Positions 53,132 through 64,000 are shown, counted from the stretch's first letter. The stretch: 64,000 nucleotides of DNA from Prosopocoilus inquinatus (GCA_036172665.1 CM069872.1:57832101-57896100); one strand, 5' to 3'. Numbers and translations are program-made. The notes: generated by a model not told the origin, from the sequence alone.

Positions 53132-54340
53132 ACAGTGATTAATTATTAAATTAAAACCAATTTGAAAAATTAATTGAGTTTACTGTCGTGGAATTTAAAA
53201 GTCGATCTTTCATTGCATTTCCGTCGGGGAAAATAAAATTTTCAATCCATGGACGTTGTAAGTAACGACTGTACATGTTGGATGACAGAAACGAATGCTG
53301 TTATTAGGCCGATGAGAAGGCACCGAGTGGAGGACCTAATTGAAACCTTTGCAGTCGATTAATGAAGCTCAAGAAAGTATTGGGTCAACCCAAGGAGGAT
53401 AAAACTCAAATTAAATAAAAATAAAAAATATAACTTGGAAAATTAATTGCGAATTCAAAAAAGCAAAAACAAATTTTATTTCAACTTCCGAGCTTAAAAC
53501 AAAATCAGCATTTAAACGCAGCTCCGTCGAACGAATTGTGGTGGGTGTGAAGCACGTCTGCCTTGAGCAGTATTACCAACCATACTTTATAAATGAAATT
53601 GTAATAGGCAGACTTTGACCCAAATGCTGACGCTAAGTAGTAACAAGATCAAAAAGTGACCTTCGTTTGTTTCTAAACTGTATGGCTACCTATTCGCCAA
53701 CGTGTATAATATGCTCGACCAATCCAAACAGAGATTTTTATTGTTTTTTTTTTTAAAGAACCGTTCACGGGAATTCCACAGCAAAAAAAAAGACGCGGTA
53801 CAAACACATAATGGTCACAATTGTTTCGTTCATTCACATTCAGTAAATTCTTTTAGTGAGTGATCTGAGGCAGTAGGAGGAAGGAGTCTCTACAAATAAA
53901 TTCCGGCCAATTATAATGAGCGCTCATTCTTGACCTGTATTTGGTTGATTACGAGAAGTGGTTTTATACCACAGGCAAGGCCAAAATTGATTTTTTTTTT
54001 TTTTAGAATAGAACATCGTAGATATTAATTTATTGTAGACTCATCCACAAGTAAAATGTACCTCTTGCTTCACCCCTTAAGACCTTGTGCTATAAGGCTC
54101 GCAGAAATGTCAAATTGTATCATTTAAGATGCGCGTGACTGTATACATATTGCTCATTGGGGAAATAGATAATTAGTCTAAGCCCAATAAGACTGTGATG
54201 TCCAATGTGAAAAAGTTTCATTGTTTATATTTTCTATTATTGATTCTTCCTGCATTTATCTTTATTTTCTTCTTTTAATGCAAACTTTTTTCCTTGCCCT
54301 TGTTAGTAACTGTTTACATCAACGTACGATGATATGAAAA
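53132..54340. other. gene-free AT-rich DNA
   Basis: No gene and no strong repeat recognised. Short reading frames here have no protein-like features. Confidence 0.45.
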
Positions 54341-55990
54341 AAAATTATCTGTTTTGTATTTCTTTTTAAAACAAAAGATGTCATTAGGACTCTTGTTTTC
54401 GGTGATGATATTCAGGATTGCCACATCGGGGGATTACCCTTATTTCTGTTTAGGGAAACGTCTTCTTTTTATGGGGAAAACATTTTTTTCTCTTTTGCTT
54501 GCTGAGGAGCGAACATCGAGAATTGCAACCTTCAAAAATGTTTGTAACTTTAAGTGGCCCTTAAATTAAAAATTCCTCAAGAGTAACGCGAAAATATATT
54601 TATCGTTTCACTCTCTCACCTAAAGATGGCAACAAATTTTCTTCGTCAAAAAACAAAAAAATTACAAAAATACAAATGAGTTTTGAAACTTTGTTTTGTA
54701 AATCTTTTTCAAAACAAAAGATGTTATTGGACGCTTGTTTTCGGCGATAATATGCAGGATTGCGTCATTGGGGAATTCCCCCTTGGGGGAACGTTTTCTT
54801 TTTATGGAGAGAACAATTTTTTTTCTTGCGGAAAAGCGAACAACGGGAATCGTTACCACTTTCAAAAATGATTGTAACTCTAACCGGCCTTTAAATTTCA
54901 AAATTCCTGAAAAGTAACACGAATGTAGTTATATTTATTGTTTACCTCTCTCACCGAAAGATGGCGGCACGTTCCTTGTCAAAACAGAAAAAAAAATTGT
55001 GTCTGTTTTGCATTTTTTCTTAAACAAGAGAAGATTTTATCAGAACGCTTGCTTTCGGTGAAATGCAGAATTGCCACATCGGGGGATTCCCTTTATTTTT
55101 ATTTAGGAGATTGTTTCTTGTTTATGGGGAGTCCAATTTTTTTGGGGCAATTTTTTGTTTTTTTTTTTTTTTTGCTAAAGAGGAACGAGCGAACGGAAAC
55201 AGCAACTTTCAAAAATATTTGTATTTTTCTTTACCGAGAGTTTTTGAAATTGAGAAGTCATATTCGCTTACGGTATCCACAAATTTATGGTTTCACTCTG
55301 CCGCCTAAAGATGGCAGTCAAATCTTCTTTATAAAAAAAATGTAAAAAAAAGAACGAAAGCAATTTCTTTTGAATCTTGTGCGTGTTTTTCTTTTTTAAA
55401 CAAAAGATCTTAAGGAATTGCTTCCTTTTTATTGGGAGAGTAATTTCCTTGCTTGAGGGGGGGGGGAAGGTAGTTGTCAAGGAGGAACGAGGGGAAACAG
55501 TAATTTTCAAAAACTTTTGCAATTTTTTTAGCGCCAGTTTTAAAAAATTGAAAAATTATTATTTGTTTACGAAACAAACTTATTGTTTCACTCTGCCGCC
55601 CAAAGATGGCAGTCAAATCTTCTTCTTAGAAAACAAAAAAAATCAAAAATAAGAATGAACATGTTTTCTTTTAAATCTTTTAAATCTTGGGTGGGTGTGC
55701 GTGTATTTTGTGTTCTCCTTGAAACAAAAAAATGGGGAAATGTTTTCTTTTTATTAGAAGAGGAATTTTTGTGCCTGTGGGGGGGGGGCAGAGAAGGGGG
55801 GGGGGAGTCGCCAAGGAGGAGCGAACGGAAACTGTAACTTTCAAAAAAATGTCTGTCATTTCTTTAGCATAAGTTTTTTAAAAAATTAAAAAATTCTATT
55901 TGTTAACAAAACAAAATTACTGTTTCGCTTTGCCACCTAAAGATGGCAGTCATATCCACAAAGCGATGTTTAAAAAACAAGAGAGAATGT
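54340..55990. repeat. tandem array, about 330-bp monomer, five copies
   Basis: Successive units share aaacaaaagat, gaggattgccacatcggggg-like text, ctttttatgggg, gagcgaac, ttcaaaaatg and a tttcact...aaagatggca anchor. The anchor falls at about 54622, 54957, 55308, 55602 and 55938, so spacings are about 335, 351, 294 and 336. Units are diverged, with G runs expanded in the last two. The frames within are not genes. Confidence 0.85.
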
Positions 55991-58200
55991 ATTTTTTTTG
56001 TTTTAATGTCGTGTGGATTTTGCATTCTTTTGTTAGGCTAACGCGAAATGTTACTTTAGGTTATGTCAAGTTAGATTAAACGAAAAACGCTTGGGTGCGT
56101 TCGGAAACGCTAGTGCGAGAGCACTTAAAATGACGGAAACAAAACGCACAGAATCACTTACACGTGTGAGAGAGAAATTATTATTATAGCGGACTCTTTT
56201 TAATCACAGTATTATTTTTAAAAGGGCCGCTGTATGTATGAATGTCATCCACCAAACGTCACTTTTGACGTTTAGGAAGTAATGCCCTTAACGCTTATTA
56301 TTTCTGAACGGGCCCCTACGCTTGTGCACACAAATGTCATCCATCAAACGTCAATTTTGGCGTTTTGGAAGTAACGGCTTTATCGCTTCATTTCCTTTCA
56401 TCAAATCAAATCAAAAATCAAAACGAACAAAAAAACCAAAACAAAACTTAACTTGTCAATTGAATACTGGTTGCAACAACCGAAAAATAATAAAAACAAA
56501 AGAATTGTAAAAAGAAAACTATTATTTGTCTGTTTTTTTTTTGGTGATTGCAATGAACTGTCCGTGTGACCCTCGCGTCATACGTGTGGGTTTTGTTTTA
56601 AGTAAAATGCAATAGCATTTTTTTGATTTAGGGATTTTGAGAAAACGGCATAAGACAGTTGGTAACTCTGCCGCCTTGAATTTGGATACAGTCAAACGGT
56701 GCGTTCGGAAATAGTTGAGAGCCGCGTGATCTTCGGTTTTCGGTTCACTATTAATCTGTGGTGATTTTGTTTTTTAAGCGTTGCTGCCCTGATGGCTGTA
56801 ACTATTCGTTCGGAAAGTTCGTTTTAGCTTTGTTTCATTTCCTGTCAAGTTTTGAAAAGCTCTGCATGCAAAATTTTTTTAGGTTATTTTCTATGTGACA
56901 GTTTGGTTGGGGAATTTCATCCGAACATTGTTTCCGCACGTGTTGCCTATATGTACGAATGTCCATACACGTGTTACTTTATTCTTTTATCGACAAAAAA
57001 AAATATATAATTTATTTTTCTTATTTGTTACCTAAGCAATAATTTATTTTTATGTTGCCGATGTAATAACGGAGTGTCTAAAAATAGCTTTCCAGTTTTC
57101 TCGTGTTTTTAATTCCCTGCTGAAATTGGCGAGGTCGTTCTAGGTCACCTGTTCGGAATCCGGCGCGCGAAAAGAAACACGCAAAAATAAGGCGGAGGAA
57201 ATAAATCTCTCACAAAGGACGCAACCGGAGGAAAGCTCTCTGCAAGAAAAAAAGCGCGCTTGTTTTTCTCTAATGACTAATTAAAATTTCCGGCGTGGAA
57301 GGAATAATTGGCGCGACTTTTCTTCTTTCGGCTCTTGGCTCCGGCGCAAATATTGTGGCAGATAGAGAGCGCGAGAAAGAGAGGCGCGAGGTCCGTGGAG
57401 AGCAGAGGCGAGGATGTCGTTCACCCCGTGAGGTTGAAGCCCGCTCTGCTCAGCTGTTTTCCGAAACAACTCCCATAGTAACTTGGCAACGGTAGCCTCC
57501 GTGCACGTTCGGATAAATTTGCCACTTTAATTTCACTCTCTTGAATTTCCCATTTCATTTTCATTCAGAGCAGAAGTTAGAAAAAAGTGACAAGATTCGA
57601 TTGTACATGGCCTTCATAAATGATTGCGCCCCACGTGATCAAGTTACACCTAATAGTTAGGCAATAACAATGCAAACAATTGGTAAAGCTGCGGTAACCC
57701 TTAAATCAAATTTTTCACACTTCAGTCCTTGATTGAAGTCTGTATTTGTGTTTTACACTCAAATTCTAAACGTCTTTGATATCCCCGGTTAATTATTCCG
57801 GGCTGGCTTACGAGATTTCTCGGCCTGGCGAAAGTTCCATGACGTGTGGCGGTCGTCCGATGCAAGTAAAGTCAATCAAGTGCCGTTGAATCATCACAAC
57901 AGCTGTGCTAAAAGTGAAAACTAAAATAGAACCACAAAGAACCACCACGAGCTCCTTTCTGATTAATTCATTAAAAAATACCCCCAATTAATTTTGGGAA
58001 TTAATCCTCAAATTTTCAGTTTTTTATTCTTATTTTTAACGAACAATATTTTTCCCTCAAATCACGAGTAAATCTACTTTTCCCCTTTTCGCTTAATAAT
58101 TCACCGAAAAAGGGAATTTCCCTGCCGGTTGGCAACACTGTTAAAGCTGGAAATTCTCATTTTAACTTTTTTTTTTTTACTGTTTCGTGGTATTTTAATT
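55991..58200. other. gene-free DNA with a short duplication and a GC/GAGA-rich island
   Basis: Two similar blocks beginning aatgtcatcca(c/t)caaacgtca lie at about 56240 and 56334. 57150-57500 is unusually GC-rich for this side of the window, with a gagagcgcgagaaagagagg purine stretch resembling GAGA-factor sites. It could be the promoter and 5' exon of a gene extending right, but no coding exon follows in the window. Confidence 0.4.
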
Positions 58201-60480
58201 AAATTTTTAATTTAATCACTTGATCGACCTTTGTTTTCTTTTCCTTTGATTCGATTTCATTGGATTTGTTGATGTATCATCTTTTGTTTTCGCTTTTACT
58301 TTCGTTTCATTTTATTTAACGCGATTTTATTTATTTATATTTTTAACCATCAGTCGATCGTCTTTTGTTTTGTTTTATTTTCTTTTACTAGATTGGCTTT
58401 CTTTGTATTCGCATTATAAGTTTGATTCGATCTGCAGATTTTTTTTTTGTTTTCGTCTTAACTTCATCGTCGATCGTCTTTTGTTTTAATTTTTTTTTTT
58501 TTTAATATTGCTTATTTCGACTTTATTTAATTCATTTTTTGATTTAATTAATTGATCGACCTTTGTTTTTCTTCTTTGATTCGATTTCATTTGATTTGTT
58601 GATGTGTCATCTTTTGTTCTCGCTTTTCCTTTCGCTTAATTTTATTTGTTTCTTTTTGTAACTGTCAGTCGATCGTCTTTTGTTTTGTTTTACTTTCGTT
58701 TAATAGACTGGAGTTTGTCGACTCGATTTTTTTATTCGCGTTATAAGTTTGATTCGATTGCAAAATTTTTGTTTTCGTCTCATCTTCATCGTCGATCGTC
58801 TTTTGTTTCTTGTTTTTTTTTTTTTTGATATTGCTTACTTCGACTTTATTTAATTCAATTTTTAATTTAATTAATCGATCGACCTTTGTTTTCTTTTCTT
58901 TGATTCGATTTCGTTTAATTTGTTGATGTATCATCTTTTGTTCTCGCTTTTCCTTTCGCTTAATTTTATTTAACGCGATTTAATTTATTAATATTTTTAA
59001 CCAACAGTCGATCGTCTTTTGTTTTTTTGTTTTATTTTCTTTTACTAGATTGGCTTTCTTTGGCTGTTAGCCTCTATTGTGTATTCGCATTATAAGTTTG
59101 ATTCGATCTGCAGATTTTTTTTTGTTTTCGTCTTAACTTGATCGTCGATCGTCTTTTGTTTTTTTTATTTTTATTTTTTTAATATTGCTTATTTCGACTT
59201 TATTTAATTCAAATTTTAATTTAATTAATTGATCGACCTTTGTTTTCTTTTCTTTGATTCGATTTCATTTTATTTGTTGATGTATCATCTTTTGTTTTCG
59301 CTTTTCCTCTTGCATAATTTTATTTATTTTTTTTTTAACTGTCGGCCGATCGTCTTTTGTTTTGTTTTACTTCCGTTTACTAGATTGGAGTTTCTCGACT
59401 CGATTTTACATTCGCGTTAAAGTTTGATTCGATCTGCAGAATATTTGTTTCCGTCTCATCTTCATCTTCGATCGTCTTTTGTTTCTCGTTTTTTTTTTTT
59501 ATATATATATAGCTTATTTCGATTTTATTTAATTCAGTCTTTAATTTAATTAATTGATCGACCTTTGTTTTTTTTTTCTTTGATTCGATTTAATTTTATT
59601 TTTGGATGCGTCATCTTTTGTTCTTGTCGCTTTTCCTTTCGCTTAATTTTATTTATTTCTTTTTGTAACTGTCAGTCGATCGTCTTTTGTTTTGTTTTAT
59701 TTTCTTTTACGAGATCGGATATTCTCGACTCGATTTTCTTTCTTTGATTCGATTTCATTTGATATATTGATATTGATTCGATTGCAGAATTTTTTTGTTT
59801 TCGTCTTAACTTCATCGTCGATCGTCTTTTGTTTCTTGTTTTTTTTTTTTTATATTGTTTATTTCGACTTTATTTAATTCAATTTTTTGTTTAATTAATC
59901 GATCGACCTTTGTTTCTTTTTCTTTGATTCGATTTTTTCATTTGATATATTGATGTATCATCTTTTGCACTCGCTTTTCATTTTGCTTAATTTTATTTAA
60001 CGCGATTTTATTTATTATTTTTTTTTTTTAACCATCAGTCGATCGTCTTTTGTTTTGTTTTATTTCCTTTTACCAGATCGGAGTTCATTTTATTTTACGT
60101 TTCAGTTCGCCGATTTCGTCTTCTTTCTCCGTTATTGGACTTGACTTTATCTTATAGATATACATATTTATTTATTTTTTATTATTAACTGTCGGTCTTT
60201 TTTCTCTTACTTGGAGCATTTTAAATTCTTATTGCTTTCGTCGTTTTTTTTTTTTGTTACATCGCATCGATTCGACTCACTGTTAATTAGTTTTGCGCAA
60301 TTTTTCTTTTTAATTTTCGTCGTTCGTCGTTTTTTTTTTTTGTTACATCGATTCGACTCGCTGTTAATAAGTTTTGCACAATTTTTTCTTTTAATTTTCG
60401 TCCTTACCACGTCGACGCTCGTATTTTGTTTTCGTTTGTGTTCGATTTCATTCATTCGATAACGAATCGAATCGATCTTC
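58200..60480. repeat. tandem array, about 315-365-bp monomer, T-rich
   Basis: The phrase cgatcgtcttttgtttt recurs, and a cagtcgatcg-type anchor falls at about 58351, 58665, 59005, 59342, 59672 and 60035. Each unit also has tgatcgacctttgttt, gattcgatttcatttgattt and gatgtatcatcttttg. Spacing is 314-363 bp. The + strand is T-rich throughout. Six to seven diverged copies. Confidence 0.88.
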
Positions 60481-60672
60481 TCTTTTTCTTCTTCTTCTTC
60501 TTTGATACTGTGAAATGTTTAAAATTGAATTTTGTACCAGACAAGCCCAACTGCATTGCGTTCATTAAAAGAAAAGTAGATTTGCGAATGATTTTTAAAT
60601 AAATTCAATTTTAAACATTTCACAGTATCAAAGAAGAAGAAGAAGAAGAAAAAGAGAAGATCGATTCGATTC
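60463..60672. repeat. inverted repeat, arms about 70 nt
   Basis: The left arm (cgaatcgaatcgatcttctc, a cttcttctt run, tttgatactgtgaaatg, tttaaaattgaattt) is matched exactly or almost so by the inverted arm 60601-60672; the spacer is about 65 nt. It lies at the end of the T-rich array and next to the reverse-transcriptase remnant. Confidence 0.85.
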
Positions 60673-60722
60673 ATAACTAACTCGGATCTCGTAAAGGAGG
60701 TTCATCGATCCCTTTCAAGTCA

Positions 60723-61037
60723 TCATTGTTGGGGTCGATATCGACCCGATTTGGACCCTTTGCTGTAGATTATGAAGAGCAGGGGTCCGAGTATCGAACC
60801 TTGAGGGATTCCACGTTTAATTATTTCTTCCGATACACATCTGGTATGTACGAGATGTAACGATAACATTTGATGTGGTAGGATTGTAGGTAAATATTCT
60901 GCTAGACGTCCCTCTAATCTGGGCTGCGTTGACGGTGGTGTTTTGCGTAAACCGTCAATTGCCGTGGTTTTGATCTCAATCGCACGTACGTTTAGCGCAA
61001 TTTTTAGAACGCGGTTGGCTTGTCTGGGTGAGACTTT
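60723..61037 (-). pseudogene. non-LTR retrotransposon reverse-transcriptase fragment
   Basis: An open frame of 104 codons on the minus strand without a start ATG (TGA at 61040 before it, TGA at 60725-60723 after it) contains RGIPQGSILGPLLFIIYS, the classic G-x-PQGS-x-LGPLLF motif of non-LTR reverse transcriptases (Jockey/CR1-like). The frame breaks soon after, before the FADD catalytic motif, so this is a dead fragment. Only this domain piece was recognised; the upstream part (AIDGLRKTPPS...) could not be matched to a named domain. Confidence 0.8.
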
Positions 61038-61040
61038 TCA

Positions 61041-61936
61041 ATGCACGTGTCGTGCGTGCGAAAAGGGCGTTCATTGGTCCTTTCGATTTTCGAATTTGAA
61101 GGATGCTCCTTCTCGTCCTATTTCGCAGCATTATCATCATCAGACGCCTTGAGCGGCGCAATGATTGCGCCGTGATCGTACTGAATCAGGAAGGCCAGTG
61201 CTCCCTTGTTGTCGTTGGCACGTGGACGCGATACCGTGTGGCTTGATCCTTTGGAGAGTATAACCTTAACTTACATAACCTTACTCAACTTTTTTACGTA
61301 CTATTATTAAACTTTATGGGTTCGGCTTTCGACTAGTCGGACGTACGTCGAGTGCGCGATGTTCCTTCTTCTTCATGTTCTTCTTCTTCTCGGATGTGAA
61401 ATAAAAGTTATGTGAACGCTCGCAGCGTCCGCGGCACCTCAGTGGTCGAGTTTGGAAACTTTTTTGCGCCTCTATAAATATCCTCTTCTTTTTCCTTCGG
61501 CGGCTTGCTGCTGGTTGGTGTACGTTTGGTCAGCGATGTTTCGCAGCGCTTTGAAGCTCTAGGTAAGACGAAATTAGCAATCGAAGCGATTGCTAAGTAT
61601 ACTGAACGCATTGTAAGGATAATATATTCCTTTTTCAGGACGATTCAGATTAAAACAGCGTTTTTACAATTTCAAAAATAAAAAAAAAATCACTGCACTT
61701 ATTTTTTTTTTTTTGATAATATTTAGAATCTTTTGGAATGTTTTAGAATCATCAAAGAGAGACGACTTTCCTGCGTTCTGTCCACAATGACTAATGCAAG
61801 GAAAAATATTGTTAACAAATTAAACTGTGTTAAAGCCTCAATTTTTATTCAATTCAAACAATGAAAATAGATTAAATTTTTAACTAAATACAGTTTTGGA
61901 ACTTTCCCGCGGTTTCTGTTCCGTCCATGAAGTACG
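61041..61936. other. gene-free DNA with CpG-rich part
   Basis: 61040-61600 is richer in CpG than the neighbourhood and may be further retroelement sequence, but no domain was recognised in any frame. The rest is AT-rich. Confidence 0.4.
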
Positions 61937-62030
61937 TACAGTCGCGATTAGGTTAATCGAAACTTACTACCAGCGTCAATAAGGGCCCACTTAGCTTAAA
62001 GCGGTCTCGATTAGGATGATAGCGACTGTA
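61937..62030. mobile_element. MITE family C, copy 2
   Basis: tacagtcgcgattagg... ending agcgactgta, with an aatcgaaac / gtctcgatt inner match: short inverted arms and total 94 bp. Same ends as 27984-28106. TA dinucleotides at the edges fit a TA-target family. Confidence 0.7.
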
Positions 62031-62308
62031 CATAAACAAAAGTGAAAAGTCGAAATGATAAATTCATGGTAACAATTAAAAATCCACCCATATTTTTCAA
62101 AGGAAAGGAAAAAATCAATTCGTCCGAAAATCCATCCAGTACATAATTTATTCTACACGAAATTAATTCGCAACATTCTTAATTATGTAATAACGCGATT
62201 TGTATTATTCGATTGCAAAGATTAATTAATTAAGCAATTAGTATCTTTTACGTCGCACATTTAATTAATCAATGCTTGCTATTCTTATTAATGATGGACA
62301 GTAATTAG

Positions 62309-62465
62309 TACGGGTCGGAATTACATATTTTGTTCGAATTTATTACGAACGAGGCGGCAACGAGCGTGCGCGCGCATTGACAAGTCGCGTCGCTGCAGTG
62401 TAATACGTTTGCCGCCTCGTTTGTATTTAATCGAACAAAATATATAATTCCGTGCCCGTGCCCTG
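62309..62465. mobile_element. hAT-type MITE with 8-bp target duplication
   Basis: The element is flanked by exact gtaattag on both sides (62301-62308 and 62466-62473). Inside, a gaattacatattttgttcga arm faces tcgaacaaaatatataattc, and gaacgaggcggcaa faces ttgccgcctcgtt. It ends in ccctg, so the reverse strand starts CAGGG. Size 157 bp; non-autonomous. Confidence 0.85.
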
Positions 62466-62654
62466 GTAATTAGAATTATGAATTTTATTTTCTACAATTT
62501 TATTAAAGTTTGTTATAATTTTTATCAATTATTTCAAACCAGCTCTGAGGTTTCTCGAAGCCCCGAAATTACAAACCACCATAAATTACGTCAGACACTG
62601 ACGTTGGAGCTCCGAGTCTCTTGGCATGCAATCAGAGCACTCGAGTTCGAACCT

Positions 62655-62925
62655 CGGGACTGTAGGCTCAAATATCTTACATTCACATAGGAGCGCTAAA
62701 AAAACTGATTTTTTTGATTCTTTTTTGCATCCAAATTTTTTTTATAATGTTTTGTAAATCAAATGCTAACGTTCGATCGAGTGTTGTTACCGCAATATAA
62801 TACAAAACTAAATTTTCAAATGGTCTCACGCCTCGATCTAGCTTTGTGGTGCAATTCGCAGGCGGTTTTTTTTTGCGTACATCTTAGAATACACCGGCCT
62901 TAAACCGCCGTATGAATCTCGTTCT
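62655..62925. repeat. direct repeat unit, copy 1
   Basis: Shares with 63700-64000 the ordered phrases taggctcaaatat, tgattttttt, cttttttgca, ataatgtt, cgatcgagtgt, cctcgatctagctttgtggt, aattcgcag, tagaatacaccggcc and gtatgaatctc. Copies are about 1045 bp apart and diverged. Just upstream (about 62608-62660) is a gagttcgaacctcgg segment resembling a tRNA B box. Confidence 0.8.
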
Positions 62926-62985
62926 GCATTTCTTTTATTACTTTGACCCTAAGGGTGGTCAGTTGCGTCAGTGGGAAAACCGACG

Positions 62986-63094
62986 ACGTTCAACTGAACC
63001 GCGTTCAAATTTTGTTTACGACTGCATTAGTTGCCGTAATGTCCTTGAGATCCTGTGCGAATTTGTTTACTTTGAGCCTGGTTCAGTTGAACGT
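62986..63094. mobile_element. short hairpin element
   Basis: acgttcaactgaaccgcgtt and the inverted ...ggttcagttgaacgt form arms of about 24 nt with an inner aaattttgtttac / direct aatttgtttac piece. About 109 bp, no coding content; MITE-like. Confidence 0.65.
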
Positions 63095-63492
63095 TGAGTT
63101 ATAAACCCCGTTGGTCCCGGTTTTTCATCACAGTTTAATTTTAAGCTTCGTTTTAATTCCCCTGGTAACAATTGTAAGGATAATTGTTTCCGTAGGAATA
63201 AAACGGAGAATAAATTTAAACTCTAATTGAAAAACTGGCCCTAAAAGTAAACTATAACGGCCGGAGTGTCCATTTCTAGCGTTGATTGCATCATCTTTTG
63301 CAAGCGTCCGCAGGTGCATTTCATCGCTTGCGCGGGAATTTGATTGAATGTTTATTTTGAAACGTCTACTACACGGTCATCAATTCCGGCGACGCGACGT
63401 CTCTGTGTTTTCTTTTTTTTTGTGTAGTAAGGCCCTGCGAACTACATTTTTTTTATTCCCACGATCGGATTAAATTGCGTTCATGTCTGACA

Positions 63493-63690
63493 TTACCTGC
63501 GATTGGTCGTCCTTACATCAGCTTGTATTCGGTTGGCTATAGTTGGTGTTCTGATGTTTTCAATTCGTGCAAATCGCGTTCCTTTGTACGTTAGGGTTAA
63601 GGCTAGTATTGGCTTTATTAATTTGCGACGCACCTGGAGCGAGTCTAGGGTTGCCAGGTCTAGGTAAGACAGTCCTGCAATTGCATACAC
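63493..63690 (-). pseudogene. possible retroelement C-terminal remnant
   Basis: A 65-codon minus-strand frame reads YLDLATLDSLQVRRKLIKPI, which resembles the L-xx-L-xx-RR region near the C-terminus of many CR1/Jockey-type polyproteins. The resemblance is weak and short, and no other domain is near. Listed only as a possibility. Confidence 0.2.
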
Positions 63691-63699
63691 GCGCCCCCC

Positions 63700-64000
63700 G
63701 TCCCGCTTTTAGGCTCAAATATTTCATACATTCTCATAAGAACTCTAAGATAGCTGATTTTTTAAATTCTTTTTTGCAACCAAAAATTAATTTTTATAAT
63801 GTTATGTAATTCAAGCGCTATTATATCGATCGAGTGTCGTCACTACCGGAAATGTCTGCTTTTAAAAAACAATATAAAACCTGATTTTCAACTTGTCTGA
63901 CATCTCGATCTAGCTTTGTGGTGTAATTCGCAGACCGTTTTTTTTTTGCGCACAGATGTGCGTAGAATACACCGGCCACAAAACTATCGTATGAATCTCA
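63700..64000. repeat. direct repeat unit, copy 2 (cut by window end)
   Basis: Second copy of the unit at 62655-62925, running to the window edge. The order of shared phrases is the same. The unit may continue, or a third copy may follow, outside the window. Confidence 0.8.

Noticed and set aside
54354..55837. Several + strand frames of 60-135 codons
   Set aside because: They repeat with the 330-bp tandem unit and contain low-complexity runs; not genes.
62608..62668. tRNA gene
   Set aside because: A B-box-like segment is present but no acceptor stem, anticodon arm or 70-75-nt cloverleaf could be drawn.

Overview
The window looks like nuclear DNA of an insect, most likely a beetle of the Tribolium kind. 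The reasons are an AT-rich background, multi-exon genes whose introns are mostly 45-75 nt with GT/AG ends, tandem secreted carboxylesterases, an SLC22-type transporter, and many short inverted-repeat (MITE-like) elements. The species cannot be fixed from the sequence alone. All gene models were assembled by hand from reading frames and splice sites. Nine of the ten have exon lengths that sum to an exact multiple of three; the transporter model lacks its first coding exon.

Left part (1-34.9 kb), gene rich: repeat-bearing AT-rich DNA (1-2.9 kb); two tandem type-B carboxylesterases on the + strand (2.9-5.5 and 6.7-12.2 kb), the second swollen by MITEs and a 1.9-kb minisatellite in its introns; the splicing factor Prp18 (+, 12.6-15.6 kb), whose one long intron holds two small minus-strand genes that look like paralogues encoding single-pass membrane proteins with PPxY motifs; two tandem pyrroline-5-carboxylate reductases (-, 15.7-18.8 kb), one with a likely mitochondrial leader and one without; the 9-1-1 clamp subunit RAD1 (-, 19.6-20.5 kb); an RS-rich, probably nuclear protein (+, 22.0-24.0 kb) that I cannot name; the palmitoyltransferase ZDHHC6 (-, 25.2-26.7 kb); and an SLC22-like organic cation transporter (-, 28.7-34.9 kb) with a 3.6-kb repeat-filled intron.

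Right part (about 35-64 kb): I find no complete protein gene. It holds repeats at many scales: perfect and imperfect palindromes, MITEs (one with a clean 8-bp target duplication), purine-rich and T-rich tandem arrays at 41.4-44.6, 54.3-56.0 and 58.2-60.5 kb, a 4.2-kb hAT-like foldback element (45.77-49.98 kb) made mostly of a 3.5-kb palindrome carrying 17 TCAAGGTC-type motifs, and a broken non-LTR reverse-transcriptase fragment near 60.9 kb. At 50.26-51.24 kb there is a run of short exon-like blocks with strong splice signals, repeated with a 735-bp offset, with no open frame carried through either cassette; it may be a spliced non-coding RNA or a set of alternative 5' exons.

The protein genes are mostly unrelated housekeeping or detoxification functions (ester hydrolysis, splicing, proline synthesis, DNA-damage checkpoint, protein palmitoylation, solute transport); there is no operon-like logic. 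The points most worth following up are the nested PPxY membrane-protein pair, the foldback element with its repeated motif, and the duplicated spliced cassette.
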